37,274 nucleotides of DNA, from the NCBI GenBank assembly GCA_023384575.1, contig JAHDVP010000016.1:63144-100417 (forward strand), given 5' to 3'. The first letter of the stretch is position 1. Every line of letters starts with the position of its first letter. The notes beneath the pieces are model-generated. The model was not told the DNA's origin and made no database searches. It saw only the letters and a program-made list of their open reading frames with translations. The DNA is from Acidobacteriota bacterium (GTDB taxonomy: Bacteria > Acidobacteriota > Vicinamibacteria > Vicinamibacterales > JAFNAJ01). Positions 14,571-22,688 of the stretch are shown piece by piece. The translations under genes were made by a program, and so were the position numbers.

Positions 14571-17063
14571 ATGCGCAGGCACGCTGGTTGGATCGGCGGG
14601 CTGGCGTCGCTGGTGCTGGCAGGCACGCTCGTGCTGCCGACGCCCGCGCTGGCCCAGGCCCCGGTAGTCAAGACCGTGCCGTGGGTCGCGACGAATCCTC
14701 TCATTCCACACGACATTCTGAGTGGGCGGCAGACCCGGCTGAAGGGCACCTCGAGCCTCCAGGGTGCGGCGATCACCTACGTGTGGGATTTCGGCGACGG
14801 CTCGCCCGTCGCGAGCGGCACCGTGAGCAACGGGTACGTCGTCGAGACGACGCACGTCTACACCGGCCTCCCCGGGACCATCTTCACGGCCCGCCTCACC
14901 GTGTGGAACGGCGCCGATTCGGCGACGAGCAACTACTACGTGCAGCTTCGCGAGCCGTCGCTCGACGTCGAGGTCAACATCGCCATCGACGAAGGGCTGT
15001 GGTACCTGCACAAGAGTCTGTATCGGTATGCCTCGGGCACCGTTCCGGTCGGCTACTGGAACGCGAGCCCGGTCGGGTCGAGCTGGGTCACGATGACCGC
15101 GGCCAACGTCAACGCGTTCCTCGTCAACGGGCACCTCGAGACGGGCGACGCGTCGAACCCCTACGTGGAGACCGTCCAGCGGGCCATGGGGCACGTGTTC
15201 GCCAACCTGGCGGCGACGACGATTCCCGCATCCCAGACGAACCCGGAGGGTACCTTCAGCCCCGACGGGAACGGCAACGGCTACGGCGTGTACGTCCCAC
15301 AGAGCAGCAGCTACGTCATCTACCAGGGCGGGCCCGTCATCGACGCCATCGTGGCGACCGGTACGCCGAATCGCCTCACGGTGACCGGTCCGGCACCTTC
15401 CGGCACGAACCCCGGGATCCTCGGCCGGACCTATCAGTCGATCGTACAGGACATGATCGACTACTTCGGCTATTGCCAGTACGACTCGGGCTCGGGGGCA
15501 GGCGGCTGGCGGTACACGTGTAATTCGTTTCCGGACAACTCCGCCGCCCAATGGGCGGCGATCGGCGCGCTCGCGGCGCACAAGGGGTTCGGCATCGATC
15601 TGCCCCTGCTCGTGAAGCTGTCCAACCTGAACCAGTGGCTCACCTACAGCCAGAACGCGACAACGGGCGTCTTCGGGTACACGAACACGAGTCCCATCTG
15701 GGGTCCCTACGCGACGACTCCCTCCGGCATGGTGCAGCTCGCCATGGACGGCGTGGGCCGGGGCCATGCCAAGTGGGACAGGGCCGAGACGTTCATGCGG
15801 AACAACTTCTGCAACACGGGCGGGGCGACGTTGGCCGTGCGCGACTACTACTACGGCCTGTTCGCGCTCGTGAAGGCGATGCTCCTGCACGACTCGGACG
15901 GCGATGGCCTCGCCGAGCCGCTCACGGAGCTTGGCACGATCGACCCCATCGACTGGTACCACGCGGAGGTCTCGCACGGCGATCCGTGTGACGGCGTCGC
16001 GCGCACGCTCGTCGGCGACCAGAACGCCGCGGGCTACTGGTACGGCCACAACTACGACGGCACGCAGTACCTGCTCGAGACGGGCTGGGCGATCATGATG
16101 CTCAGCCGCACGATCTTCGAGTCGGGCTCGCCCGTGGCGGTCGCCTCCGCCACGCCCAACCCCGCGGTGGTGGGCCAGACGGTGACTTTCTCGGGTACCA
16201 CGTCGTTCCACCAGGATGCCTCGAAGGTCGTCGATTCGTGGGCGTGGCAGATCTGCAAGACCCCCGGCGCGACCATCGCCACCTGCGCTGACCTCGAGAC
16301 GCAGTCCGGCCCCGAGGTCTCGAGCGCCTTCGGCGCGCTCGGCACCTACCAGGCCCGGCTCACGGTGACCGACGACAGCGTGCCCGAGAAGAGCGCGTCG
16401 ACCGTCGTCACCGTGCTCGTGTCGATTCCGCCCCTTGCGCCGACGGCCGATGCCGGCGGCCCGTACTCGTTCTGCCCGTCGGCGACGCCGTGGTTCCTGA
16501 ATGGAACGGGCTCGGTGAACCCGGACGATGGCGTGTCGGAGCCCGGGCAGCCACCCGACTTCATCACGCAGTACGCGTGGGATCTCGACGGAGACGGCGC
16601 CTTCGACGACGCCTTCGGGCCGCAGCCCGACGTGACCTCGTTCTTCGGCAGCCTCGGCGCTGGCAGCCATCTCATCCAGCTGCGCGTGACCGACAACACC
16701 GCCACGTCGTTCCCGAGCAGCCAGCAGCCGGATCTGACCGACACCGACAGCGCCCAGGTGTTCGTCCGGGCGGCCTCGGATCCGGCGTGCACGTGCATTC
16801 AGAACCTCTCGGCCCGACCGAAGCCCGGCAAGGCCGACCTGACGTGGGCCGCCTTTTCCGGTGCGGCGTTCTACCACGTCTACCGGTCGACCGTGAGCGG
16901 GGGGCCGTACCTCTACCTGGGCCGGGTCTCGGGCACCGTGTTCGCCGACATGGGCCCGCTGACCAACGGCACGACCTACTACTGGGTGATCCGTCCGACG
17001 CTCGCCAATCTGACCGAGCTCTGTCAGTCGAATCAGGCGTCGGCGACGCCGAGGACCCGCTGA
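14571..17063 (+). CDS. Large secreted PKD / toroid / fibronectin III protein
   Basis: The protein has 830 residues with a signal peptide ending LPTPALA at residues 19-25. Domains in order are a PKD domain (TYVWDFGDG, about 65-115), an alpha/alpha-toroid-like region (about 120-500), a second PKD-like domain (from VAVASATPNPAVVG), a third with AWDLDGDGAFDDAF, and a C-terminal fibronectin III domain (ADLTWAAFSGAAFYHVYRS). The toroid region has QWAAIGALAA, NQWLTYSQNATTGVFGY and GYWYGH, recalling squalene-cyclase or prenyltransferase repeats. It is probably an extracellular binding or degradative protein. Two ATGs compete. The one at 14562 touches AGGAG directly, whereas the one at 14571 is 9 bases away, so I prefer 14571. 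No C-terminal anchor is seen. Confidence 0.85.
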   Translation: MRRHAGWIGGLASLVLAGTLVLPTPALAQAPVVKTVPWVATNPLIPHDILSGRQTRLKGTSSLQGAAITYVWDFGDGSPVASGTVSNGYVVETTHVYTGLPGTIFTARLTVWNGADSATSNYYVQLREPSLDVEVNIAIDEGLWYLHKSLYRYASGTVPVGYWNASPVGSSWVTMTAANVNAFLVNGHLETGDASNPYVETVQRAMGHVFANLAATTIPASQTNPEGTFSPDGNGNGYGVYVPQSSSYVIYQGGPVIDAIVATGTPNRLTVTGPAPSGTNPGILGRTYQSIVQDMIDYFGYCQYDSGSGAGGWRYTCNSFPDNSAAQWAAIGALAAHKGFGIDLPLLVKLSNLNQWLTYSQNATTGVFGYTNTSPIWGPYATTPSGMVQLAMDGVGRGHAKWDRAETFMRNNFCNTGGATLAVRDYYYGLFALVKAMLLHDSDGDGLAEPLTELGTIDPIDWYHAEVSHGDPCDGVARTLVGDQNAAGYWYGHNYDGTQYLLETGWAIMMLSRTIFESGSPVAVASATPNPAVVGQTVTFSGTTSFHQDASKVVDSWAWQICKTPGATIATCADLETQSGPEVSSAFGALGTYQARLTVTDDSVPEKSASTVVTVLVSIPPLAPTADAGGPYSFCPSATPWFLNGTGSVNPDDGVSEPGQPPDFITQYAWDLDGDGAFDDAFGPQPDVTSFFGSLGAGSHLIQLRVTDNTATSFPSSQQPDLTDTDSAQVFVRAASDPACTCIQNLSARPKPGKADLTWAAFSGAAFYHVYRSTVSGGPYLYLGRVSGTVFADMGPLTNGTTYYWVIRPTLANLTELCQSNQASATPRTR

Positions 17064-17127
17064 CGGCCGGGGCGGACCACCGTCCGCCGGCCGCACGTAT
17101 CGGCCGGGCGCACTGATGCGCCCGGCC
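17064..17127. terminator. Two tandem GC-rich hairpins after the PKD gene
   Basis: The first hairpin at about 17064-17093 pairs CGGCCGGGGCGGAC with GTCCGCCGGCCG, with a 2-base bulge. The second has perfect 11-bp arms, GGCCGGGCGCA (17102-17112) and TGCGCCCGGCC (17117-17127), around a CTGA loop. They start right after the stop codon. They are good candidates for a transcript end or an attenuating barrier before the next gene, although no clear U-run follows. Confidence 0.6.
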
Positions 17128-17182
17128 CCGTGGTTTCGCCCGGGGGCCCCCGCCTGGCATGCGTCGATTCCTGGAGGGCCTC

Positions 17183-17809
17183 ATGCAGCACCATCCGCCC
17201 CTGGTGCTCGTGACTGCACCGTTCGTTCTGCTCCTCGTCCTTCCCCTGGCCTCGTCGACCCCACCGGCCGCAATCCACGGCCGGTGGGTTGGCGAGATGC
17301 GCCTGCCCAACTCGCACGCCCCGCTGCCCCTGCTCCTCAAGCTCAACGAGACCGACGGCCGCGTCGACGGCACCGGAGGGCCCAACGACGACACGCAATA
17401 CCCGCTCGAGGACGTGGCGTGCGCCGACGGCCACCTGCACGCCGTAATCCGAGCGCCAGGCGCGGACGAAGACACGTTCGTGCTCGATCTCGACGTTGAC
17501 GGCGACACGCTGGTCGGCCGCGTGACGCTGCAGAACCGACACGGCATGTGGCGCGGACGGGCGGAGCTCGCGCGCCGCGCGGTCGGCACCCGAACCGACC
17601 CGGCCGGCTGGTACGGCCACGCTCACTCCTGCGGGCACGCAAGCGGCTGTGGTCACGCGAGCTGGTGCGGCCAGGCGGACGGGTGCGGCCATGCGAGCTG
17701 GTCTGGCCAGGCGGACTGGTGTGGACACGCCGGCCATTGCGGCCACGCGGACGGCCCGCGGAGAGCGGGCCGACACCACGCGCACGGCGAAGGGCACGGC
17801 CGGCGATGA
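17183..17809 (+). CDS. Secreted protein with C-terminal CGHA hexapeptide repeats
   Basis: The protein has 208 residues. Residues 1-29 form a signal peptide (LVTAPFVLLLVLPLASSTPP). Residues 31-133 look like the small beta-barrel domain that precedes secreted alpha/beta hydrolases in Acidobacteriota (IHGRWVGEMRLP, DVDGDTLVGRVTL), here without any hydrolase. Residues 142-189 are eight tandem hexapeptides with consensus xxCG(H/Q)A, holding six Cys and seven His, and the tail is again His-rich (GRHHAHGEGHGRR). Such Cys/His density suggests metal binding; this is inference. The ATG at 17183 is chosen over 17159 because TGGAGGG lies 5 bases before it. The stop overlaps the ATG of a TonB-dependent receptor (ATGA), so the two are made together. 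I know no named family for the repeat part. Confidence 0.8.
   Translation: MQHHPPLVLVTAPFVLLLVLPLASSTPPAAIHGRWVGEMRLPNSHAPLPLLLKLNETDGRVDGTGGPNDDTQYPLEDVACADGHLHAVIRAPGADEDTFVLDLDVDGDTLVGRVTLQNRHGMWRGRAELARRAVGTRTDPAGWYGHAHSCGHASGCGHASWCGQADGCGHASWSGQADWCGHAGHCGHADGPRRAGRHHAHGEGHGRR
17606..17749 (+). repeat. In-gene 18-bp tandem repeat, 8 units
   Basis: The repeat encodes GWYGHA, HSCGHA, SGCGHA, SWCGQA, DGCGHA, SWSGQA, DWCGHA and GHCGHA. Units differ mostly at third codon positions within the conserved Cys, Gly, His and Ala codons (TGC/TGT; GGA/GGC/GGG/GGT; CAC/CAT; GCA/GCC/GCG), so the peptide is kept while the DNA has drifted. A 36-bp higher-order period (SWxGQA-DxCGHA) is also visible. 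Confidence 0.88.
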
Positions 17810-20800
17810 GACGGCGCGCGTGGGTGGTCATCGGGCTGGTCGCCCTGGGCGCCGTCCCCTGCCACGCGCAGGTGGGCGGCACCCTGCTCGGCGTCGTGCA
17901 CGACCCGCTCGCCCAGGCGGTCGCAGGCGTCGAAGTGGTCGCCGAGTGCGCCGAGCGCGGCGTGGTCCGCCGCACGGTCACCGACGAACTCGGACGCTAC
18001 CGGCTCGTCGGCCTGCCGCCGCTCGTGTACGTCGTCCGCGCGTCGACTCCCGGTTTTGCCGTGGCCCGTCGGACCGGGGCGGTCGTCGCCGTCGACTCGA
18101 CCCGCCGCATCGATTTCGTGCTCGAGATCGAGGGCATCACCCAGTCGATTGACGTCGAGGCCCCCGTGCACCTCGTTCAAGCCGACACCGCAGACCTCGG
18201 TCTCGTCGTCGGTCGGCGCCGAATCGAGACCCTCCCGCTGAATCGTCGCGACTTCCTGCACCTGGCGTTGCTCGCCCCGGGCGTGGCCTCACCGGTCGAG
18301 GGCTCGGAGCTCTCGAGCCGCGGCGCGTTTGCGATGCACGCCAACGGCGGCCGCGAGGAATTCAACAACTACCAGCTCGACGGCGTCGACAACAACGACC
18401 CGTACGTCAACCGCTACGTCGTGCAGCCGGCGGTGGACGCGATCGAGGAGTTCAAGGTCGCCACCAATGCCTATGGCGCCGAGTACGGCCGCAGCGCGGC
18501 CGGGCAGGTGAGCGTGGTCACCCGCGGTGGGGCGAGTCGCTTCGAGGGCTTCGCGTACGAGTACTTCCGCGACGAGGCATTCGATGCCCGCAATGCGTTC
18601 GACGACGGGCAGCCCGCGCCATTTCGTCGCAACCAGTTCGGCGTCGGCGCCGGCGGGCCGCTCGTTGCCGGGCGCGCGTTCGTCTTCGGGAGCGTCGACG
18701 TGCTCGGCGAGCGCCAGGCCCAGATCCGGTTGGCGCAGGTTCCGACGGCGGCCGAGCGGGCGGGCGATCTTTCGGCCCTCGGGCGCGTCATCGTCGACCC
18801 GCTCACGGGTCAGCCCTTTGCGGGCAACGTGATTCCCGCCGACCGCCTTTCGCCGATCGCGCAGCAGATCCTGCGGGCGTTTCCGCTCCCCAACCAACCC
18901 GGGCCGATCAACTACCTTGGCCGGCCGCTCGGCCGCGAGGGCCAGCGGCAGGGACACGTGCGGGTCGACGTGACCGCGGGTCCGCGCGATCGGCTCATGG
19001 CGCGCTACAGCCAGGGCCACGTGTCGGCCTACGAGCCGTATGCCGAGGACTCGGGCACGGTACCGGGGTTCGGCGACGAGGTCGCCGATCGTTCACTCAA
19101 CGGCGCGGCGGAACGCCAGCACGTGATGGGCAACTGGGGGGTGATGACGACCCGCCTCGGCTACTCCCGCCTGCGCCGAGACCTCCGCCCCGAGAACCAC
19201 GCGGCCGACGTCGGGGCGGCGTGGGGCGTCGACTGGCTCGACGTGCCCGCGCGCGCCAGGGGGTACCCCGCGATTGCCATCGCGGGCCTCTCGCGCATCG
19301 GCGACACCATCAGCCTGCCCATCCTGCGGCGGGCCCGGACGTGGCACTTCGTGCAGACGCTGGCCATCGACCGCGGGCCGCACCTCGTGAAACTGGGCGG
19401 CGAGTGGCGTCACGCGCGCCTCGACGGGACGCTCGACATGCTGACGCGAGGCTCGCTGTCGTTCTCGGGCGCGCTCTCGGGGACCGGGCTGAGCGACCTG
19501 CTCCTCGGCCTGCCATCGTTTGCCCTGCAGGCCAGAGCCGACAACCCGATCCACCTGCGGTCGACCGCCTTCGGCGTCTTCGTGCAGGACGACTGGCGGC
19601 TCACGAGCGCGCTGACCGTGAACGCCGGGCTCCGATACGAGCTCGCCTCGCCGCCGGCCGACCCGTCGAACGCGATGGCGACCTTCGACCTCGTCTCTGG
19701 CCGACTGGTGCCGGTCGGAACGGCTGGCGTCACGGCGTCAGGCGTACGCGCCGACTGGAACAACGTGGCGCCGCGGCTCGGCGTCGCCTGGAGCCTCCGG
19801 CCCGACACCGTCGTGCGCGCCGCGTACGGCCTGTTCTTCGACAGCGGCTCGTTCATCGTCAACTCGGCGCAGTACTTCAACCCGCCCTACTTCACGCTGC
19901 GGGCGTTCTTCCCGGTGCCGGGGCGGCTGCTCACGCTCGACGATCCGTTCCCGGCGACCGGCGGACTGTCGCCGCCCGCGACGCTCAGCGTGCTCAACCC
20001 CGACCTCGTGGCCGCGTCGATGCACCACTGGAACGTGGCCGTGGAACGGGCGGTTGACGGGTGGGGCACAGCGCGCGTGGCCTACGCCGGTTCGCGCGGC
20101 CTGCACTTGACCCAGGCTCGCGACCTCAATCAGCCGGAGCCCGGCGAGGGGGCCGTGCAGGCGCGGCGGCCTCATCCAGCCTACGGGAGCATCTTCTTCA
20201 TCGACAGCCGGGGTACGTCGACCTACCACGCCCTGCACGCGAGCTTCGACCGTCCGCTGGCGCGCGGCTGGTCCATCGTCGCGGCCTACACGCTGTCGCG
20301 TTCGATGGACGAGAACTCGGCGCTGCTCGACACGACGTCCGATCCCAACATGCCGCAGGACTCGCGAAACCTGCACGCCGAGTGGGGGCCCTCGAGCTTC
20401 GACGTCCGCCATCGCGCGACCATCGCGCTCGGCGTGGAGTTGCCGCAGCAGTGGGGGCTCACGCGCAACACGAGCGTCAATGCGATCGGCACGTTCGAGT
20501 CGGGGCGCCCGCTCACGCCGGTCCTGCGGTTCGACAACAGCAACACGGGGAACACGGGATCGACCTCGGGATCCGATCGACCGAACCTGGTCGGCTCTCC
20601 GGCGCTCGACCACCCGACCGCCGCGCGCTGGTTCGACACGACGGCCTTCGCCGTCGCGCCGCGCTACACCTTTGGCAACGCGGGGCGCAATGTCGTGCGG
20701 GGGCCCGGCTTCGTGTCGGTCGACGTGTCGGTTGCGCGGCACGTCGCGCTGTCGTCGGGCCTGCGTCTCGTGTTCGAGGCGCAGGCGTTCAACGTGCTCA

Positions 20801-20916
20801 ACCGCGTGAACTACCGCCTGCCCGAGAAGTACGTCGACGAGGTCGCGAGCTTCGGTCGCATCTTCTCGGCCAGGGCGCCGCGGCAGGTGCAGCTGGTCGT
20901 ACGCCTTCAGTTCTGA
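17806..20916 (+). CDS. TonB-dependent receptor, Oar-like, with carboxypeptidase-regulatory-like domain
   Basis: The 1036-residue outer-membrane protein has a signal peptide ending PCHAQ. Residues 25-110 form a carboxypeptidase-regulatory-like beta-sandwich (GVVHDPLAQAVAGVEVV, TDELGRYRLVGLPP). A plug domain follows, with RRRIETLPLNRRDFLHLALL and the highly typical NYQLDGVDNND and EYGRSAAGQVSVVTRGG, and then a large beta-barrel. The end, RQVQLVVRLQF, has the terminal aromatic residue expected for BAM-dependent insertion. Such proteins import large or complexed substrates with energy from TonB; the ligand is unknown. The start ATG overlaps the stop of the CGHA-repeat gene by 4 bases, so co-translation with that secreted protein is likely and may point to its ligand. 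Confidence 0.92.
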   Translation: MRRRAWVVIGLVALGAVPCHAQVGGTLLGVVHDPLAQAVAGVEVVAECAERGVVRRTVTDELGRYRLVGLPPLVYVVRASTPGFAVARRTGAVVAVDSTRRIDFVLEIEGITQSIDVEAPVHLVQADTADLGLVVGRRRIETLPLNRRDFLHLALLAPGVASPVEGSELSSRGAFAMHANGGREEFNNYQLDGVDNNDPYVNRYVVQPAVDAIEEFKVATNAYGAEYGRSAAGQVSVVTRGGASRFEGFAYEYFRDEAFDARNAFDDGQPAPFRRNQFGVGAGGPLVAGRAFVFGSVDVLGERQAQIRLAQVPTAAERAGDLSALGRVIVDPLTGQPFAGNVIPADRLSPIAQQILRAFPLPNQPGPINYLGRPLGREGQRQGHVRVDVTAGPRDRLMARYSQGHVSAYEPYAEDSGTVPGFGDEVADRSLNGAAERQHVMGNWGVMTTRLGYSRLRRDLRPENHAADVGAAWGVDWLDVPARARGYPAIAIAGLSRIGDTISLPILRRARTWHFVQTLAIDRGPHLVKLGGEWRHARLDGTLDMLTRGSLSFSGALSGTGLSDLLLGLPSFALQARADNPIHLRSTAFGVFVQDDWRLTSALTVNAGLRYELASPPADPSNAMATFDLVSGRLVPVGTAGVTASGVRADWNNVAPRLGVAWSLRPDTVVRAAYGLFFDSGSFIVNSAQYFNPPYFTLRAFFPVPGRLLTLDDPFPATGGLSPPATLSVLNPDLVAASMHHWNVAVERAVDGWGTARVAYAGSRGLHLTQARDLNQPEPGEGAVQARRPHPAYGSIFFIDSRGTSTYHALHASFDRPLARGWSIVAAYTLSRSMDENSALLDTTSDPNMPQDSRNLHAEWGPSSFDVRHRATIALGVELPQQWGLTRNTSVNAIGTFESGRPLTPVLRFDNSNTGNTGSTSGSDRPNLVGSPALDHPTAARWFDTTAFAVAPRYTFGNAGRNVVRGPGFVSVDVSVARHVALSSGLRLVFEAQAFNVLNRVNYRLPEKYVDEVASFGRIFSARAPRQVQLVVRLQF

Positions 20917-20960
20917 GCGTGAAACAGCAGGGGAGACTCTGTCGCTCTGGACGGTGAGCC

Positions 20961-22673
20961 ATGAGCGAGGTGAAATGGAAACGATCCGGGCGGTGGCGAT
21001 GCTGGATCGCCGGCGTCCTGGCCCTCGGGTGGTGGCCGATCGGGTCCGCAGCCGCGACGGATCGACCCGTGTTCGTCCAGCTCGTGCTGAACGTCGACGA
21101 TCACGTGAACCACGAACTGAACGAAGAGCGCCTGCGCCGCACGCTCGACCTCGTCGAGCGCCTGCGCCGTGAACCGGCGGGCCGTGACCTCTCGTGCCTG
21201 TACTTGTTCACGGGCGCGAGCGCCGCCACGCTCGTCGAACGCCGATCGAACGGGCTCCACGACGCCCTGCGCGAAGCGGTGCGCGCGGGCCACGCCGAGA
21301 TCGGCTACGACGGCAGCGAGGAGCCGACGCCGGCCTCGCGGCCGCGTCCCAACTTCCGATCCGCGCGAAGCCCCGCCGACCGCTGGCGCGCCCGCATCGA
21401 GGTGCTCGAGTGGTTCCTCTCGGAGGGCCGGCACTTCGTGACCGGCGAGCCCGATCCGACGACACGAGGAGGGTTGGCGAGCTTCGTCGAGGTGTTCGGC
21501 CCGCCCGCTGCGTTGTGGGGAGCGAACCTCGATGTCGGTGTCGACCCGGAGCTCTCGCACCTGCTCGATCGTCTGGGGCTCGACCCGCTGCTGCCTGGCC
21601 TGCCACCGCGCGACGTGCCGCCGGCGCGTCACCTCCATGGCTACCGCGGCAACGCCACGATGTTCGCGACGCTCATCGCTCCGGCCCAGGACACGGCGCC
21701 CGAGCTCTTCTGGCTGAATCACCGGCTGCATCTGTCCGACTACACCGGCGAAGGCACCGGGGTGGTCGTGGCCCACCGCGGCGTGCCCGCGTTCGAGGAG
21801 CTCGTCGCGCGGCTCGACCGGACGCGCCCCCACGTCGTCCGCGTGCGCCTCGGCGCACCGGGCCTCGACACGCGCGTCGGCTTCGGCCGGCGCAACTACG
21901 TCACGCCGCTCGAATTCGCCTACGACAACCCGAGGGACATCCGGCTGCCCGACGACGCGCTGCTGGATCGCGCGACCGTCGAGGAGGGCTACGCGAGGCA
22001 GGACGCCCTGGTGCGCTGGGTGCTCACGACCTTCGTGCCGGCCAACCCGGGCAGCGGCTTCGTGAGCGTCGCACGCCTGCGCGAGATGGCCGGGCCGGGG
22101 AACCCTCGTGTCGTTCGGCGCGAGGCCCTGCTCGCCTCCGTGCGGGACCTTCTCGACACGTGGCAGGCGCAGGGAACGTCTCCGCCCGACGGACTGCGTG
22201 TGGGCGACGAGGACCTGTCGCTGGCCGATCTGGTGGCCATCCTGACGACGGCCGTGGCCGGGCGCCGCGAGGAGACACGAACCGCTGGCGCGATCGTGGT
22301 GCCTCGGGTGTTCGGCCCGTTCGTACTCGGCGATGAGGGGGCTGTGGAGCCGTCTACCGTGACGGTCGGGGCGGTCGTCGCGGCGGCAGACGCTCTCAGC
22401 TCCCGCTTCGCCGAGACCGGCTGGCAGCCCGTGCCCGTGGCGATGGTGCCGGCGGCGGTGCGAGTGGGCGACGTCGAGGTCGATGCCGCGCAGTTCCTGC
22501 ATCTGGTTTGCGAGGCCGCGCTGGCCTCCGGCGACGACACGCGTCTGACGGTGCGCTCGCTCTCGATGCGCACGGCGCTCGGCGAGGCGCTGCCATCGAG
22601 CCGCGGCCGCGTCGAGACGGGCGCCGTGTGGACGTTGAAGCCTGCCCGGTTGCACTGGCAACCGGGCTCGTGA
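20961..22673 (+). CDS. Exported deacetylase-like protein with pseudomurein-binding-like repeats
   Basis: The 570-residue protein has an N-terminal signal or anchor helix (WIAGVLALGWWPIGSAAA). A domain beginning VFVQLVLNVDDHVNHELNEE (38-57) and containing FLSEGRHFVTGEPD resembles the NodB/polysaccharide-deacetylase barrel, although the metal ligands are not certain. From about residue 405 two segments resemble pseudomurein-binding repeats (PMBR): PDGLRVGDEDLSLADLVAIL and, at 496-521, VPAAVRVGDVEVDAAQFLHL followed by VCEAAL. It probably binds or modifies a surface polysaccharide. The gene is sandwiched between two TonB-dependent receptors, 44 bp and 15 bp away, all on the same strand. The ribosome site is weak. 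Function is inferred with limited confidence. Confidence 0.6.
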   Translation: MSEVKWKRSGRWRCWIAGVLALGWWPIGSAAATDRPVFVQLVLNVDDHVNHELNEERLRRTLDLVERLRREPAGRDLSCLYLFTGASAATLVERRSNGLHDALREAVRAGHAEIGYDGSEEPTPASRPRPNFRSARSPADRWRARIEVLEWFLSEGRHFVTGEPDPTTRGGLASFVEVFGPPAALWGANLDVGVDPELSHLLDRLGLDPLLPGLPPRDVPPARHLHGYRGNATMFATLIAPAQDTAPELFWLNHRLHLSDYTGEGTGVVVAHRGVPAFEELVARLDRTRPHVVRVRLGAPGLDTRVGFGRRNYVTPLEFAYDNPRDIRLPDDALLDRATVEEGYARQDALVRWVLTTFVPANPGSGFVSVARLREMAGPGNPRVVRREALLASVRDLLDTWQAQGTSPPDGLRVGDEDLSLADLVAILTTAVAGRREETRTAGAIVVPRVFGPFVLGDEGAVEPSTVTVGAVVAAADALSSRFAETGWQPVPVAMVPAAVRVGDVEVDAAQFLHLVCEAALASGDDTRLTVRSLSMRTALGEALPSSRGRVETGAVWTLKPARLHWQPGS

Positions 22674-22688
22674 GGGGCGGAGGGGGCG

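Noticed and set aside
14466-17096. An 876-codon open frame on the minus strand over the PKD gene
   Set aside because: Same reason: the plus-strand frame has signal peptide, PKD and FnIII motifs, and the minus frame has only biased composition.
17606-17749. CGHA repeats considered as a RiPP precursor core
   Set aside because: No modification enzyme or peptide transporter is adjacent, and the protein has a Sec-type signal and a folded domain before the repeats.
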